Positions 13,501 to 29,900 of a stretch of DNA of 64,000 nucleotides are shown here, in pieces. The position numbers were made by a program, and so were the translations under genes. Under the pieces are notes generated by a model, which made no database searches, was not told the origin of the DNA, and saw nothing but the letters and a program-made list of their open reading frames with translations. The number at the start of each line of letters is the position of its first letter. Positions within the stretch are counted from its first letter, which is position 1. Origin of the DNA: Lingula anatina (lineage: Eukaryota; Brachiopoda; Lingulata; Lingulida; Lingulidae); assembly GCF_001039355.2 (NCBI RefSeq), contig NW_019775779.1:139651-203650 (forward strand), read 5' to 3'.

Positions 13501-15651
13501 TTTACTCAAATTCAAATGGGTCAGTTGTGAAAAGAGCAAATACAACAGAATATACTGAGGTTCTAAAGGTAGAAAGTTTGCAAAGGATTGTGTAATTTTT
13601 GACAACATACAAAAATTCACCCGCAGAGGTTGAAGTGGTGGTTTAATTAGCAGACAACATTATGCCCACTAAGGTTTCAACCCACTACAATGGCTTTAAA
13701 TATTATCATTTACCTGTTGTATTGCATCTATCTGCTCTTTTGTCTCCTACAATAAAAATGGCCATAAATATAACCAAGGGTAAATGCAGTCTATTTCAGA
13801 TAATTACCTGCTCTTTATCTATTTATATAATTTTCTAGTCTACAAAATATTTACAGTGTTAAAGAGTTGTTATTTAATGTTAAAGAGTTTCTACAACATT
13901 CAGTTGAATGTATATTCTAATACCTTATTGTTAAAACATCCATAATTGAGCTTGTTTTGATGAAGGTAATATACCTACCTCATCTTTTTTCTGCAGTGCC
14001 ATTGTAAACCCTTCAGTCATCTTGTTGCGATTTGACTGGTACTGCTCATTTAATTCCTGTATGCGCTTAGATGAAGCTGGGAAACAAAGGGAAACAATAT
14101 AGACATGTCAGCAACAGCTGAACCATTTAACATGCATATTTAACTAGTTTACATGTGGATTCAAATGTAGAGCTTTTAAAAGGAATCTCCCAAAACTACA
14201 TTTCTCCTGATCTTTTTAGTTGCATTTTTAATATGTAATATTTCGACAAGCAAGCAACATTTTTATCTGTTTCATCATGATAAAAAAATTCACGGACATA
14301 GGTATTTAATGTAATTCTCATAGATAAGTAACCAGTCTTCTTTAACTGTATTTATTCATTAACAATACAGAAAGTACACCATACTGTCAGTTTGTTTCTC
14401 CAATGTCTGCTCCAGCTTCTCTACAGTTCTGGTCCTCTCCTTCAGTAAATTGGTGTACTCTGAAATTATCACAAGAACATGAAATTTAACAGTATATAAC
14501 CTGGTCGAGGTTTAATTTCATTTATACCTTTAGTTTTGAAATGTTGTAAGAGTTATGATCACAGCCTGTGTTCATAAAACTTATGCCCAGTGGTGCATCA
14601 TGTGACAAGACAGGTTACTGTAATCATGCTCTTAACCCAGTTCAATGCCTCAGTAAAGACTGCTAAGCCTGGAGTAATGTACCGTTTTAGATGATCTTTA
14701 ATATGACAAATATGACTTGTAAAACCCTCTTTCAAAACTTGCTTACTTAAAACAGATCTTCCATGGCCCATTTTTACTGTAGTCTGATTCTGGGTATCAC
14801 AAATCTATGTATTAAATTTTTTAAAAAATTACCTGCAACTTGTGCTTCAAGTTTCTTGACTTGTTCAGTCCTCTTGACTAGCATGGACATAACTTCCTCC
14901 TTAGTTCCTGCCTCCTTATTCTGAAAGTAAAAAATCAGATTATGGAAACTTGGGTGTGACCCTGCACACAAAAATTAAGCAAGCAACCTCTCTTTGCCAA
15001 CCCACTCCACAGTGACACACCAACGATCACCAGTCATATTAAAACTCCTTAATCTTAACAAATATCTAGTGCACCAAAATCAAGAAGTGTATCCAGTAAT
15101 GAAATATCATAAAAACTAAACCGCTAATTAAGAAACACTTATTTGTTAAAAATCAATACACAGTAATGTATTCACACATACTTCTTCTGATGTACCACTG
15201 GTCCCAGAATCATTATCCTTATTCTCACCATCCTTCTTTCTTGTGGGGAATGAAAACCCTATTGGGAAAGACATAAGTGGCAATGTCTCACCTTTAAAAA
15301 TATTGCATAAAGTAATGCAAAGGGTCAATAGTCACCATAAACTACAAACATTTATGAAAATATAATAAATATCCTTGCTTGTAACTATTCCAATGCTTTA
15401 CAGAACATCATATTTTTTCCAAAGAAGGAAATGGTGAAAGGAGAAAAATACAGCCATAAATTATATTGTATCATTCACTGATAATGCGTCCATAGAGTAT
15501 TTTTTTCATTTAACTATTACCTGATTTAGCAACAGGACTGGGCTGCCCATGTACAGAAGGAAGACCAGCCTTTTCAGGTTCTCCTCCTTCCTCTTGAATT
15601 TTTTTCTTCAATTTAGCGAACATCTTTGCTGGGCTCTAACTCATCAGTAAA
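4514..15651 (-). CDS. GOLGA1: Golgin-97-like trans-Golgi coiled-coil protein (5' part)
   Basis: ATG at 15623-15621. The N-terminus MFAKLKKKIQEE closely matches golgin-97, and the next conserved blocks also fit: SMLVKRTEQVKKLEAQV, LKERTRTVEKLEQTLEKQ and QYQSNRNKMTEGFTMALQK. Coding exons, 5' to 3': 15521-15623 (UTR to 15651), 15182-15258, 14833-14920, 14385-14459, 13979-14076, 13714-13746, 13086-13214, 12813-12868, 12560-12638, 12246-12341, 11825-11953, 11414-11509, 10963-11154, 10407-10568, 4933-5028 and 4514-4578 (cut by the N). Phases agree throughout, giving about 525 codons of nearly continuous coiled coil. Golgin-97 proteins are near 770 residues and end in a GRIP domain that binds Arl1 at the trans-Golgi; no GRIP exon is in the window, so the 3' end should lie to the left. 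The intron 5029-10406 contains the ankyrin gene on the other strand. Confidence 0.88.
5029..6601. other. Golgin intron sequence, no gene seen
   Basis: AT-rich intron between the golgin exon 4933-5028 and the start of the right duplicated segment. It contains a poly(A) run at 5154-5174. No reading frame, RNA gene or recognisable element was seen. Its allelic counterpart should lie just left of position 1. Confidence 0.6.
6794..10069 (+). CDS. Ankyrin-repeat protein, copy B (6 exons)
   Basis: Exons 6794-6883, 7363-7503, 7668-7766, 8107-8205, 9061-9162 and 9584-10069 encode about 338 residues with the same structure as copy A. Coding differences from copy A include T to R in exon 1, D to N in exon 3, H to Y in exon 5, and a four-codon longer Asn/Asp-rich stretch (about 9671-9709) in the last exon. 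Splice sites and frame are intact, so neither copy is a pseudogene. The gene is nested antisense in the golgin intron between exons 10407-10568 and 4933-5028, about 340 bases downstream-to-downstream from the former. Function unknown; ankyrin repeats suggest a protein-binding scaffold. Confidence 0.82.
7169..7213. other. 45-bp insertion/deletion between the two allelic copies
   Basis: In copy B about 45 bases lie between sequences that are adjacent in copy A (near 563). The segment lies in intron 1 of the ankyrin gene. No inverted termini or target duplication were seen, so it could be a deletion in copy A as easily as an insertion. Confidence 0.6.
8725..8896. mobile_element. 172-bp MITE-like insertion with TAA target duplication
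   Basis: Copy B carries this extra block in intron 4 of the ankyrin gene. It is bounded by TAA at 8722-8724 and 8897-8899; copy A has a single TAA at the empty site (2076-2078). It begins GGCA and ends TGCC, so short inverted ends are present, but the remaining termini match only weakly. A 3-bp TWA target duplication and GG-starting ends are typical of PIF/Harbinger elements. It has no coding capacity. It is more GC-rich than its surroundings. Confidence 0.65.
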
Positions 15652-16014
15652 CTGTAAATAAAAACATGAAATGCTTTTGTTTTAAAACATCTTGCTTTCC
15701 ATGGCAAAGTGCCAATACAATACATATATTTTAAATGAATAATTTAATTTGCTCAAATCAAACCAGCATATATTCCTACTGGTTTGTAATACCTCAAATT
15801 CAAGGCTTAACCCACTCAAATATTGATGCATGGAAAGTGGTTGTGTCTCTATTAACATAAGTAAAACAAACAATATTGTTATTTTTTATTCTTATTGTAC
15901 TGAGGGATTTCTAGTAATACACTATGCATTTTATATTAATTAATACTGTTGGTCAATACCCCATCTACAATACTGCTATGGCTTGTATCATAATCCTTCA
16001 GTAAAAGTATATGC

Positions 16015-16165
16015 ACAGGGTTTTCTTTGCGTATTGTAGACAAGTATGGCAGTCGTGGGTGGTTTTATGTGGTTTTCAGGCATATTCACCTGGTTTCTTA
16101 ATCATATGGCGATTTTAACGACCCTCATTTATTAACCAATCAAGGTGACAGCTGAGCGTGAGTAT
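16015..16165. mobile_element. Diverged fragment related to the 60.8-61.4 kb foldback element
   Basis: The core (for example CCAATCAAGGTGACAGC and AATCATATGGCGATT) aligns with the internal part of the element at 60805-61352 (about 61080-61222). Only the interior is visible; the long inverted arms are absent. It lies in the first intron of the golgin gene. Confidence 0.6.
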
Positions 16166-16619
16166 AAGCATTATTTATTGTGTGGTCTGCGTAATTCTTA
16201 TGTGTCTGTTTCGTTTTAGTTTTAACCTCTGTTGTGTATAACTGCCATTAATATACCTGTAACCTTGAACCCTTGATACATGGAACGCTCAGGTGGCATT
16301 AAAATAAAAACACCCGTTACTTGCAATGGGTCCAAACCAGCTTCAAATGATAGTCTAACTCAAAAAATTCAACAGAAGTCAGCTAAAGTAAGTGAAACTC
16401 ATCATTAGGTTGTTTTTCACGGATGAAGAAGAACATAACGGGGGTTTAATAAAGTTAAGTTACACAGTGAAGGTAGTAATTGAATTCTGTCATCCCAATC
16501 AGATCATGATAACGAGCCGTTTCAGAAGCACATTTAACTCACCCAATTTTCTGCACTGGTTTCAAATCTAGTGATGGTATATGGCAAAATGTTACGTAGC
16601 ATACCTCTAAATTATTTAC

Positions 16620-16757
16620 CTTAAATGTGAAGCAGCTATTGCGAATCAAACAGCCGTCCCTATCTTCATGATTCAGCTTTGGTAACTTGACTGTCGTGTT
16701 GTCATTAATCTGCACATGTGTATTGCGCAGCCTGTGTTACTTCCGGTATTTCCGGTA
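16620..16757 (-). promoter_or_regulatory. Putative golgin-97 promoter and non-coding first exon
   Basis: The coding first exon of golgin begins with an acceptor at 15652-15653, so a non-coding exon must lie upstream. A good minus-strand donor (CATTTAAG|GTAAAT) ends a candidate exon at 16620. Just beyond, at 16739-16757, two ETS/GABP-type sites (ACCGGAAATACCGGAAGT on the minus strand) lie close together, and a GCGCA motif is nearby. Paired ETS sites are common in TATA-less housekeeping promoters. The start site itself is inferred. Confidence 0.45.
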
Positions 16758-18663
16758 AAGATGTGATGCTCGCGGTCGCGCGCAAAATAAATAAATAAAT
16801 ATATCCGTGATTTTTTGTACGAGCGTATACAGCGGAAACAAGGGAAGATAAGTGTGTCACTCTGGCCTGTCATCTGTGCGGCAAATGCGAATAACAGAGA
16901 AAGGCTGTTTTCGACTGTAGTTAAGGGAAAAAGGGAGACAGGGGGTTTAGTTCGTTATGCGAGAGCAGCAGTGAACTGGTTCTTCCTATCGCTGTCTTTA
17001 TAAAATAAAAATACAACCTTCTAACTTTTTTTTGGAGTCTCTATTTCCATGTATTTCCCGTATTTATATGACATAACAATTATATGAAAGACACGTTTCT
17101 TGCACGTTGCCACTATAGCTCTATGTATTTTTTAAAATTAAAACGAAGTAAACTTCACTAGAAAGGCGAAAAAACATAAAATCAAATTGTTTTCAGCATC
17201 ATTACCCCTATTTTTGAGTAAACGTACACTATAACTAGCCTGGTGTATGTAGAAAACGCGTGCGTCGTGTAATAAGTTGTGGTATACGCACCCACGATGA
17301 AAATTAATACCTCAGACACGGGAAAATATTAAAGTTAAAATGCATTCTCCAGGAAAATATATCAACTGTAAAAACAAAGCTGCGCAAAACATGGCAATAT
17401 TCACACAAAATTATTACAATGTCAAGAAACCTTGTATGTTTTGTTACAAAAATGTTACTTCTAATGACATAAAAAGAGAAAATAATTAATTAACACCGCT
17501 TGTTACACTCTTAATTAAACGTCTTTTTTTTAAATAAAGATTATGTATGAGCCTATAAAACGAAATACGATGCTTTAAAAAAAGGTAAACATGGTTGTAT
17601 CTGACTTAACCAGTTTTTGCAGTTTGTTGATGAATCTCTCTGATCTGTGACTGAGTCAAACAGCCTGTCTCACGGACCTCAGATCATCCAGTAGGGCTAC
17701 TGTACATCCTTACAGCATCGATGGATCGCCGTACTGAGTATACACCGCATATATATATACTCTATACATGGGTTTACCCGCCAGAATGCATTTTCTCAGG
17801 AAAAAAGGATGCATTTTTCTCATTCTCTGGAATCATTGCATGCTCGGCTCGTCCCTGCACTTGGATTCGCCGTTTGATAATTTAGTTCTTAATTATTGGC
17901 CAGTCATTTACATGTATATATACATGTATTATAACGTTATCTTCCTGTAAGCCCTGTATACATTTCAGAAGGAACTTTTATTTGAAGGGTTATATATTTT
18001 TAATCATCTGAATTCGCTGTAATTTGGGAAAAATGACCGAGTAGTTTTGCAGGATATGTACACATAGAAAATATGACTTTGTGAATTTTTGAATTTCAAA
18101 CCGGTGTAGTATCCCGTAACTGATATTGGACCCTATACTGGAGTAAATAGGCCTACTGTTGTTGCACCCTAAAATTGTATGGAATAATGGTTGTTTTACC
18201 TAGATTTTATTTATGATATTTTATGTAGTATTATTTATTATATTTTATGTAAAGTCTACTGAACATTTTAAATGGATTTTAGACTTAAAATAAATTTATT
18301 ATTATTATTATTATTAAAACCAGTGCGTTTTATTTTGAGTTTCTCCTCTACTGTTTGTAATATAAATTAAGAAAAGGAGCATGTGGAGTGCAGCGATTTT
18401 CTGAAGTAAATATATAGCGTGTTTTCAAAACTTAAATCCACACTCATAACTTCAATGGCCTTCAGCGATTTTGGGAAGAAACTTCACCAGTGTTGTGCTG
18501 CAACTGTACACGCAACAGTCAGGATATCGATGCGCAGTATTACCCTTTCTTATGTGGATATTTGTTGTTGTTGCAAGCGACATATAGCAAATCCAATATG
18601 GTGAATCGGAAGAGAAGACCTTTGTTAAGTTACATCGTAATGATGACTGAAGTCTAGTATATC
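16758..18663. other. Divergent intergenic region between golgin and TMEM185
   Basis: Holds the 5' ends of two divergently transcribed genes. It contains an AT-rich stretch with an ATT run near 18296-18316. A TMEM185 leader is likely in the last 250 bases. Short open frames here have no recognisable product and are treated as chance. Confidence 0.5.
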
Positions 18664-22284
<3,621 letters not shown>

Positions 22285-22943
22285 ACTGCATTACAGACTG
22301 GAAATTGACCTTATTTGCATCATTGGTTGACAAGGTTATAGGGAGAATTTGGGCTGCATTTCCAGTCAGGTTGGGAAGGCTGGACTTAATGCGGAATGTC
22401 CCAGCAGTCTGTGTGATGAGGATTTCTTAACATAGACAGTTAATGTAATATCACTTGGCTTGCCTCAGTCACAGTTGAAGGTGGGTGGGATAATGACCAG
22501 ATACATGTGAGATTGGCTTCTTTAAGGTTAAAAATTGTAATCATGTGGTATGCTGAGATGGTTTGAAAATCGCCTCAGGATATCTGTGGAAAGCGGGGTG
22601 GAAGATATTAGGATTGCAACCTAAGTACAGGTTTTGTGGAGCATTTTTTATCTGAACAAGAAGAGATTTAAATTGGCAATTGGTTAAGTATTGTATCCAG
22701 TGATGTAAGTGAGACTCATTCCCTGTCAAGATAGGTCCTGTCTAAATGTTGCTTTAGTCTTTTATATTGTCATTATATTGTAAGCAAGTGTATATTATTT
22801 ATTAGTGACATTTTTTTGGTTCATCTATGCTTTTATATTGATATAATACACACAGCATTCCTTGATATATATATATATATGTATATATAATGAAAACTAT
22901 GCTTTAATGATACAAAACCATAATGTTATGAGTGACAAATAAA
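22285..22943 (+). other. Probable TMEM185 3' UTR with polyadenylation signal
   Basis: The sequence after the TAG stop has no coding features. The first well-placed AATAAA is at 22938-22943. An (AT)n tract lies at 22865-22890. Confidence 0.5.
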
Positions 22944-23072
22944 AAGCTGGGCTTGCATATTACCGAACATAAGTATCCAAATATTTCAGGTAAAAAAGAC
23001 GGATAATTCTTCATGTGCTGTTTTAGTTTAATTTACTTTGTAGGTCCTAAATATTTATGAAGCTATATAAAA

Positions 23073-23191
23073 AAGGACAAGTGTATGTCAAGGACAAGTG
23101 TATGTCAAGGACAAGTGTATGTTAAGGACAAGTGTATGTCAAGGACAAGTGTATGTTAAGGACAAGTGTATGTCAAGGACAAGTGTATGTT
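23073..23191. repeat. 17-bp minisatellite, seven copies
   Basis: Seven head-to-tail units of AAGGACAAGTGTATGTC. The last base runs C, C, T, C, T, C, T, so the later units alternate and suggest growth by a 34-bp dimer. It lies between TMEM185 and GRXCR1. Confidence 0.95.
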
Positions 23192-24382
23192 AAGTAATAG
23201 ATAAAGCACAGATTGTGTAGCTTTTTGCCAAATAGGCTACTTGATAATTGGCACCAGGACAACTATATTTCTTAAAGCTTCATGACAAGTGCTTCATGTG
23301 ACTTAAACTGTAGTTAATGCAGATAGCATTCTGTAATGCCATGCTCTATTCCGTGTATTTTTACATGCTGTGCCTCTACGTAAATAGTGCACAGCCCAAC
23401 CCATTGTTTTGTGCTTGAACCATGGTTAACTTAAGTATTTAAAAGAGTCCATGTTAGTGAGAGAAGAAAATGGTGATCTTCGACAGCAGAGCTTACTACA
23501 AAATGTAGCAATGTTAATGGAGGGAGAGAACGAGAGAGAAAGAGATGTGATATAAGAACAATTGTACTTAAGGGGCAGTGCATAAGTGAAGTACATTGAT
23601 GATACGGGAAGCAGTACATGGCTCTTGTATACAGACATTGGAAAAGAAAAAAGGAAACAGTTTGTGATATGAATAAAATGTATATAGACAGTGATACACT
23701 ATCAAGGGCAATGTGAAATGGCAAAATAGAATGTAGTGTAGTTGTATTAGAGAGCTTTACAGACATCTTATGGATTTGAAATGAAAAAAGAGATATATAA
23801 AATTGGATGGCTATTGACGTATTGTTTGTACATGCAGATTTTAGAGAAGAAGGCATATTATCCACCCTGACTTTAAATTACAACTGGGATCCAAGAGCTC
23901 CTTTTTCGGACGAAACACAGGCCTTAGCTAGTTGTTGAAACATAAGGAGGTTAAAGTCACTCTCCTGGATCAGCTGCTTTGACAAAACACATATGTATGT
24001 GGAAATTTGAAACGTTGCAAGTGTTGTGACCAAGTTTATATTGGACATTTTGTTTGGAAGTGATCACTGTTTCATGTGTTTGTCTGCTTTTGCAGTGTTT
24101 GGTATGCTGTTCTGTAGTCTATGACTAGTAAAAATATAAAACGATGATATTAAACTTTATTTTAACTAAAGACCTGCTTTATCTCATGAAATATTGAGAT
24201 CCAAGCATGGAGTTTGTATGACTTTCTAAGATATTAGAATACCTCCTTACAGTATATACATATGCAATATTTAGTGGGTAGTTTCATTTTGTGGAAGATG
24301 GTGTCACTTGTCACTTTGAAATTGTCTGGTGATCTATGTGATGTTTAAATTCTCTGCTGAACAAAAGATGATGTTCATTTTA
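23192..24382. other. Intergenic sequence, no gene seen
   Basis: AT-rich region between TMEM185 and the duplicated GRXCR1 upstream segment. Minus-strand open frames around 23430-23865 are low-complexity Ser/Leu/Phe strings and are not credible genes. Confidence 0.5.
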
Positions 24383-25678
24383 CTGTAAATAATAAAGTAA
24401 TGTAAAGTATAAAATAATAAAGATAAATGAAAAATATTATATGGAGTAAGCTGTTTTGGATTTGAATTTTAATAAGGATAGGGGAGCTAGAAATATATTT
24501 TTGAATAGATTTGCATGATATGCAAGATAATTCGGAATGTGCTGATGTGAAAAAGGCATGCTGGAGCAAGGAAGAAAATTATTCCTCAATAAAAGAAAAA
24601 AATCTGGTTTCTATCTCAGATTGACAACCAGAGTCAATCCACAGTCTGCTAGGACAGTCTGGACCACTTACAAGTAAAATAAAGCTTTAAAAATTCCAGA
24701 ACCACCAAATGACCCTCTGTTGCAACCAAGCTTCATCGGTACATCTGCATTGTGTGTTTGCATAAAAAAATATCACTGTTGTTTTAATGCACTGCAATGA
24801 ATGCATTTTATATTAAACATGATTAAAGGAAGTTTTTTAAAAATCAAAATGGCATATAACTAAAAAAAAGTATTGGCAGACCAAGTTAGATTGCAACCCT
24901 ATAAGGAAAGCGATTGTGCTCGGATGTTCTCAGCTAGCACATTTGTCTCACCTGACATTTCACCGTGTTGCCCATAATGACAATACCTTTCTTCTAGAAA
25001 TTGTCGTGATCAGCTGATGGTAAGCTTAGCATGTAATGCGTAGCCCGTGGTACTTAACATGTGTTCTTTTATTTAATTGATAGAAAAAAATACTATTGCC
25101 AAGGAGTAAAAATTACACCCAGTGTCTAGTGCATGAATGAAGAATAGGGGGAATCCTGGTTGATAATATCTGTCACGTGACCAACTAGCAGCTGGGAACT
25201 CCACCCGCAACACATGCCAAGCACTGTCACAGTTGGTGAGGAAATCAGGAAGCATGTCCGCTACAGATAAACGGAGGAGAAAATCTCCAGACTGGTTAAG
25301 AATCTTCAGAGACACGGCGCATTGTGAACTAGACCAAGTTGAGGACACTAAAAGTGAGAAGAAGGCGCCGGTTACTATAATCGACACAATAGATCGAACA
25401 GATATAGTGGAGTGCGGCAGGTTTCAAAATGGCTATGCGCCGCCTGTACAGTCAAAACCACAGAATCGTAGTCCCGAACAGAAAAGTCGAAAGGTGACAA
25501 AAAACCACCATCCGAAGCCATTAAAAGATCCAGAAAATGGGGAAGATAGTAGACCCCACGTGAAAAATATTTTCAACGAACATTTCTATGTGAACGGGTT
25601 TGCCGATGAGAGCGTGGAGGACGGTAAAAATGGCAAAAGCTCAATTTTTGCCGGCCGGAGGGACATGTTGAACACGTC
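24383..25678. repeat. Duplicated GRXCR1 promoter/exon 1 segment, left copy
   Basis: 1296 bases that match 25680-26977 almost perfectly and end at the lone N at 25679. The next base restarts the same sequence (CTGTAAATAATAAAG). Differences are a few SNPs and homopolymer-length changes. Best read as unmerged overlapping contigs. Confidence 0.9.
25254..25678 (+). pseudogene. Truncated duplicate of GRXCR1-like exon 1
   Basis: Encodes the same N-terminal residues as the full exon at 26553, starting MSATDKRRRKSPDWL, with no coding change visible, and breaks off at the N after DMLNTS. There is no donor site or downstream exon before the sequence restarts. It is almost certainly an assembly artefact rather than a biological pseudogene. 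Confidence 0.8.
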
Positions 25679-25679
25679 N

Positions 25680-26977
25680 CTGTAAATAATAAAGTAATGT
25701 AAAGTATAAAATAATAAAGAAAAATGAAAGATATGATATGGAGTAAGCTGTTTTGGATTTGATTTTTAATAAGGATAGGGGAGCTAGAAAAATATTTTTG
25801 AATAGATTTGCATGTTATGCAAGATAATTCGGAATGTGCTTATGTGAAAATGAAATGCTAGAGCAAGGAAGAAAATTATTCCTCAATAAAAGAAAAAAAT
25901 CTGGTTTCTATCTCAGATTGACAACCAGAGTCAATCCACAGCCTGCTAGGACAGTCTGGACCACTTACAAGTAAAATAAAGTTTAAAAATTCCAGAACCA
26001 CCAAATGACCCTCTGTTGCAACCAAGCTTCATCGGTACACCTGCATTGTGTGTTTGCATAAAAAAATATCACTGTTGTTTTAATGCACTGCAATGAATGC
26101 AATTTATATTAAACATGATTAAAGGAAGTTTTTTTTAAAATCAAAATGGCATATAACTAAAAAAAAAAGTATTGGCAGACCAAGTTAGATTGCAACCCTA
26201 TAAGGAAAGCGATTGTGCTCGGATGTTCTCAGCTAGCACATTTGTCTCACCTGACATTTCACCGTGTTGGCCATAATGACAATAACTTTCTTATAGAAAT
26301 TGTCGTGATCAGCTGATCGTAAGCTTAGCATGTAATGCGTAGCCCGTGGTACTTAACATGTGTTCTTTTATTTAATTGATAGAAAAAAATACTATTGCCA
26401 AGGAGTAAAAATTACACCCAGTGTCTAGTGCATGAATGAAGAATAGGGGGAATCCTGGTTGATAATATCTGTCACGTGACCAACTAGCAGCTGGGAACTC
26501 CACCCGCAACACATGCCAAGCACTGTCACAGTTGGTGAGGAAATCAGGAAGCATGTCCGCTACAGATAAACGGAGGAGAAAATCTCCAGACTGGTTAAGA
26601 ATCTTCAGAGACACGGCGCATTGTGAACTAGACCAAGTTGAGGACACTAAAAGTGAGAAGAAGGCGCCGGTTACTATAATCGACACAATAGATCGAACAG
26701 ATATAGTGGAGTGCGGCAGGTTTCAAAATGGCTATGCGCCGCCTGTACAGTCAAAACCACAGAATCGTAGTCCCGAACAGAAAAGTCGAAAGGTGACAAA
26801 AAACCACCATCCGAAGCCATTAAAAGATCCAGAAAATGGGGAAGATAGTAGACCCCACGTGAAAAATATTTTCAACGAACATTTCTATGTGAACGGGTTT
26901 GCCGATGAGAGCGTGGAGGACGGTAAAAATGGCAAAAGCTCAATTTTTGCCGGCCGGAGGGACATGTTGAACACGTC
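25680..26977. repeat. Duplicated GRXCR1 promoter/exon 1 segment, right copy
   Basis: Counterpart of 24383-25678. It continues without a break into the rest of exon 1 and the gene, so this copy is the usable one. Confidence 0.9.
26471..26480. promoter_or_regulatory. Palindromic E-box upstream of GRXCR1-like gene
   Basis: GTCACGTGAC, a perfect 10-bp palindrome, lies 73 bases before the ATG and is also present in the duplicate at 25172-25181. It is the binding consensus of bHLH-ZIP factors of the MITF/TFE/USF class. Use in vivo is unproven. Confidence 0.35.
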
Positions 26978-29900
26978 GGCGCTGGAAGAACACATTATTG
27001 TTAGTGGCAAGGGGACTGTTCGGGGTTTCAAAAACAGGGTACGGGCAGGCATTGTCACGTTTCTGGAACAGCAAGATAAAAACAAGGTAGGAACACCTGT
27101 ATTGATTTTCTATGTCAAAAGCAGTGAAGGCTACGTAAAGGGCAGAGCATTATGTTATGAAATGGATGTTAAGAGTAGGCATTATTTTCGCCCTATTTTG
27201 TTATAAACAGAATATGTTCACAGTTTTTAAGTATCAAACAAAAAGGTGGAATTTGTTGAATTGTTACCAAACTGTCCATGTCTCGCTCCATAATGGGAAG
27301 TTACGTGCGAAAACGATCACTTTTTGCCAAATACCCACAGTTATTTACAAGACGTGTTCAATTAGAGAGCTAACAATAGAGCGCTAGCCCTGATCGTGAT
27401 CGTTAGATTAAATCTGTTCAATAAGGAAGCAAATTAATCTGTTCAGATAAAAAATGAACTGATTAATTTGTTTTTCCAAATTTTCTTGGCTGTCTGTTTT
27501 GATTATTGAAGATAAAAAGAAGAGTGGAGTAAGTGTACTTGTATTAAGTGTCAACCCAGAACCTATTATAATACCCTAGCACAGCCACCGCAGAGCTCAA
27601 AGATTGTCAACCAGGAAGAACTGTTGATTCTATACCTTTGCATCCCACCTAACAGTCTTGTTTATAAAAAATCTGGGCTGATGACACGCAATTGTGTCAC
27701 TTCAGTTGACTTAGCACTATCTTATCAGTGAAACATGAGTCTTTATTGGAATAAAACTGGTACCAGGGAGAAATGCACATGATACTAATGTGGGATTACT
27801 AAAGATGAAATCTAGGGTTGTAAAAAGTAGAAGTTTACCTTGGGATTCAAAATTTTCTTCCTGCTTTTCTCTTGAAAGTAGGTTAGGCTTAGAAAAAAAA
27901 CTAAAATTCATAGTGGCTTTGCAATACAGGATACTTGTACAAAATTGCAGTCAATTAGTTTTTAGGAAATTTGCTTGGAATTCCTTAATATATGTGCATT
28001 CAGTTTTCATATATGTACCAGTGTTCTGAAAAGTCTTCAGAAGTCAAGCATAGCCTTTTAGAAATACAACTTAATAAAGACGAGTAGCCTATTTTATTCT
28101 TTGAGATAGGTGATCCCAATAAGTAAATCAAATAAGAGGTTTTCCAAAAGTTAAGAACATGAGAAACATAATATGTAAGTACCTTAATAGCCTTTTATAT
28201 TTGCAACTCTGTTGACACTTCTACTCTTACTGGAAAAGGTCCAGTCAGAGAGAGAGGGACAGAGAGGAGGGGGGTCCCATTCAGTATATCTGACTAAAAA
28301 ACCACTGATAGGTAGACACTTATCAAACAAGGTAAATGATAATGTATACCTAGCAACCACATAATGTCCTTTGTATTAGACAATTAGTCAAAAGTTTGTC
28401 ACCCCCCCCAAAAAAAAGGTTCCTTTATCATCAAGATTCATAATTTTTCCCAGCCATATTTAATTTTTTGTTAAATGAAGACCTTGAAAAACTAAGGAAA
28501 ATGATTTTTAATAGGAATGCATAGAATTCATGTTAGATTGATGAAGTTGTCAACCATGTTGGAGCGAATTAATTTTAATCTTACTTGAAACCAGTAGTAC
28601 ATGCAAGGCAGTCATTGATAATGGACATTTTAATTGCTTGATCCGTCTCTGTCTAATTTTTCATGCAGTATTCTAGCAGACTAAAAGTAACAATGACATC
28701 TCCTTATGTCTGCGATCTTAATAGGCGCCTGCACACAACGCTGCGCTGTTCACACTGTTAACAAGTTGTTCTTCAAAAAGAACATATGATTGTTAGCGTC
28801 TGTCTGGACACTTTGTAGCTTTGACATTAAATTGCGTTATTATTGTAATTATTGTTTTACTAATGGATGTCTGCATGCATCCGGTTTTCTCTTTGTGACA
28901 GTATTTAATATAAAATCAATATAATTTTTTGGCTGTTTTATCAAAGAATTAAAGTGTAAAGTTGGGGAGACCAGACAAATATTAAATTATTTTATCCTTG
29001 GATAAATCATGAGCAGTCCTCTGCAAAAAAGCTTCTTTTTGAATTAGTGATCTCTTTTTAAAAAATCTTTCAGATGTCCCAATTAAGTGGGAAACATCTT
29101 ATTCAGCCTGCGATAAAATAGACCAAAATTTACAAAATTGGTTTTAAAGTTAAAAACAATAACTTGCTTCAAATTCCTTTCAAGCACTTGCCCCTACATA
29201 CATTATTAAAGCTGCTCTAACAGTATAATATTCCATGTATGGCAACACAACAATGGTGATTATATAGTTGTCTGCACATTCTTGATGGTATAAATGCCAA
29301 TGCTGAAAGTGCATCAACAACATTACTGTATGGGTTTCTTGGCTCATCAGAAGTAATAAACTAGCAGTTGGCCTGACATTGCATGTGGATGAAATAAACT
29401 TTTCCATTATTAATGTCACTTTCATTGATTAGTTTAGTGGTCAGAATGCAAGATCATTAGGCCTAATCAAATGGAAGGTTTGTTTGCCCACAAACCAGTG
29501 CTTGGTTTACATTATATTCAAGTAATTGAGTCATCAATGTTTGTGTGTGTTATTTGTAAATGAAGGGATTTATACAATTTTTCAACAAGCTTTATCTCAC
29601 ATTTAATCTGCTTATGATTTGAAACAGTGGGTTAAAGACATAACTTTAAATAATCAGTCTCTCTCGACTCAGTTGTAATTTGTAATCAGACGTACTAGTA
29701 CAGGTAAACTGACAATAGTTTTTATGTTTTTTTATTGTAATTTGTATTTTATAATTGAAATTTGTTCTTTAGAAAAAACTGTTTAACAAGAAAAAAATTG
29801 AAAACTGAATACATAATGATATATATATATATGAATGGTCTTGGTTGTGACAGATTCACCAGCAGTGTTTTATTACCCAGGGAGTCACACCTATGTTAAA

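Noticed and set aside
18180-18316. Retroelement 3' tail ending in (ATT)n
   Set aside because: The microsatellite is real, but no reverse-transcriptase sequence or target duplication is visible.
25233-25253. Seven extra N-terminal residues for GRXCR1 from an upstream TTG
   Set aside because: An ATG with better context follows at 25254/26553; TTG starts are rare in animals.
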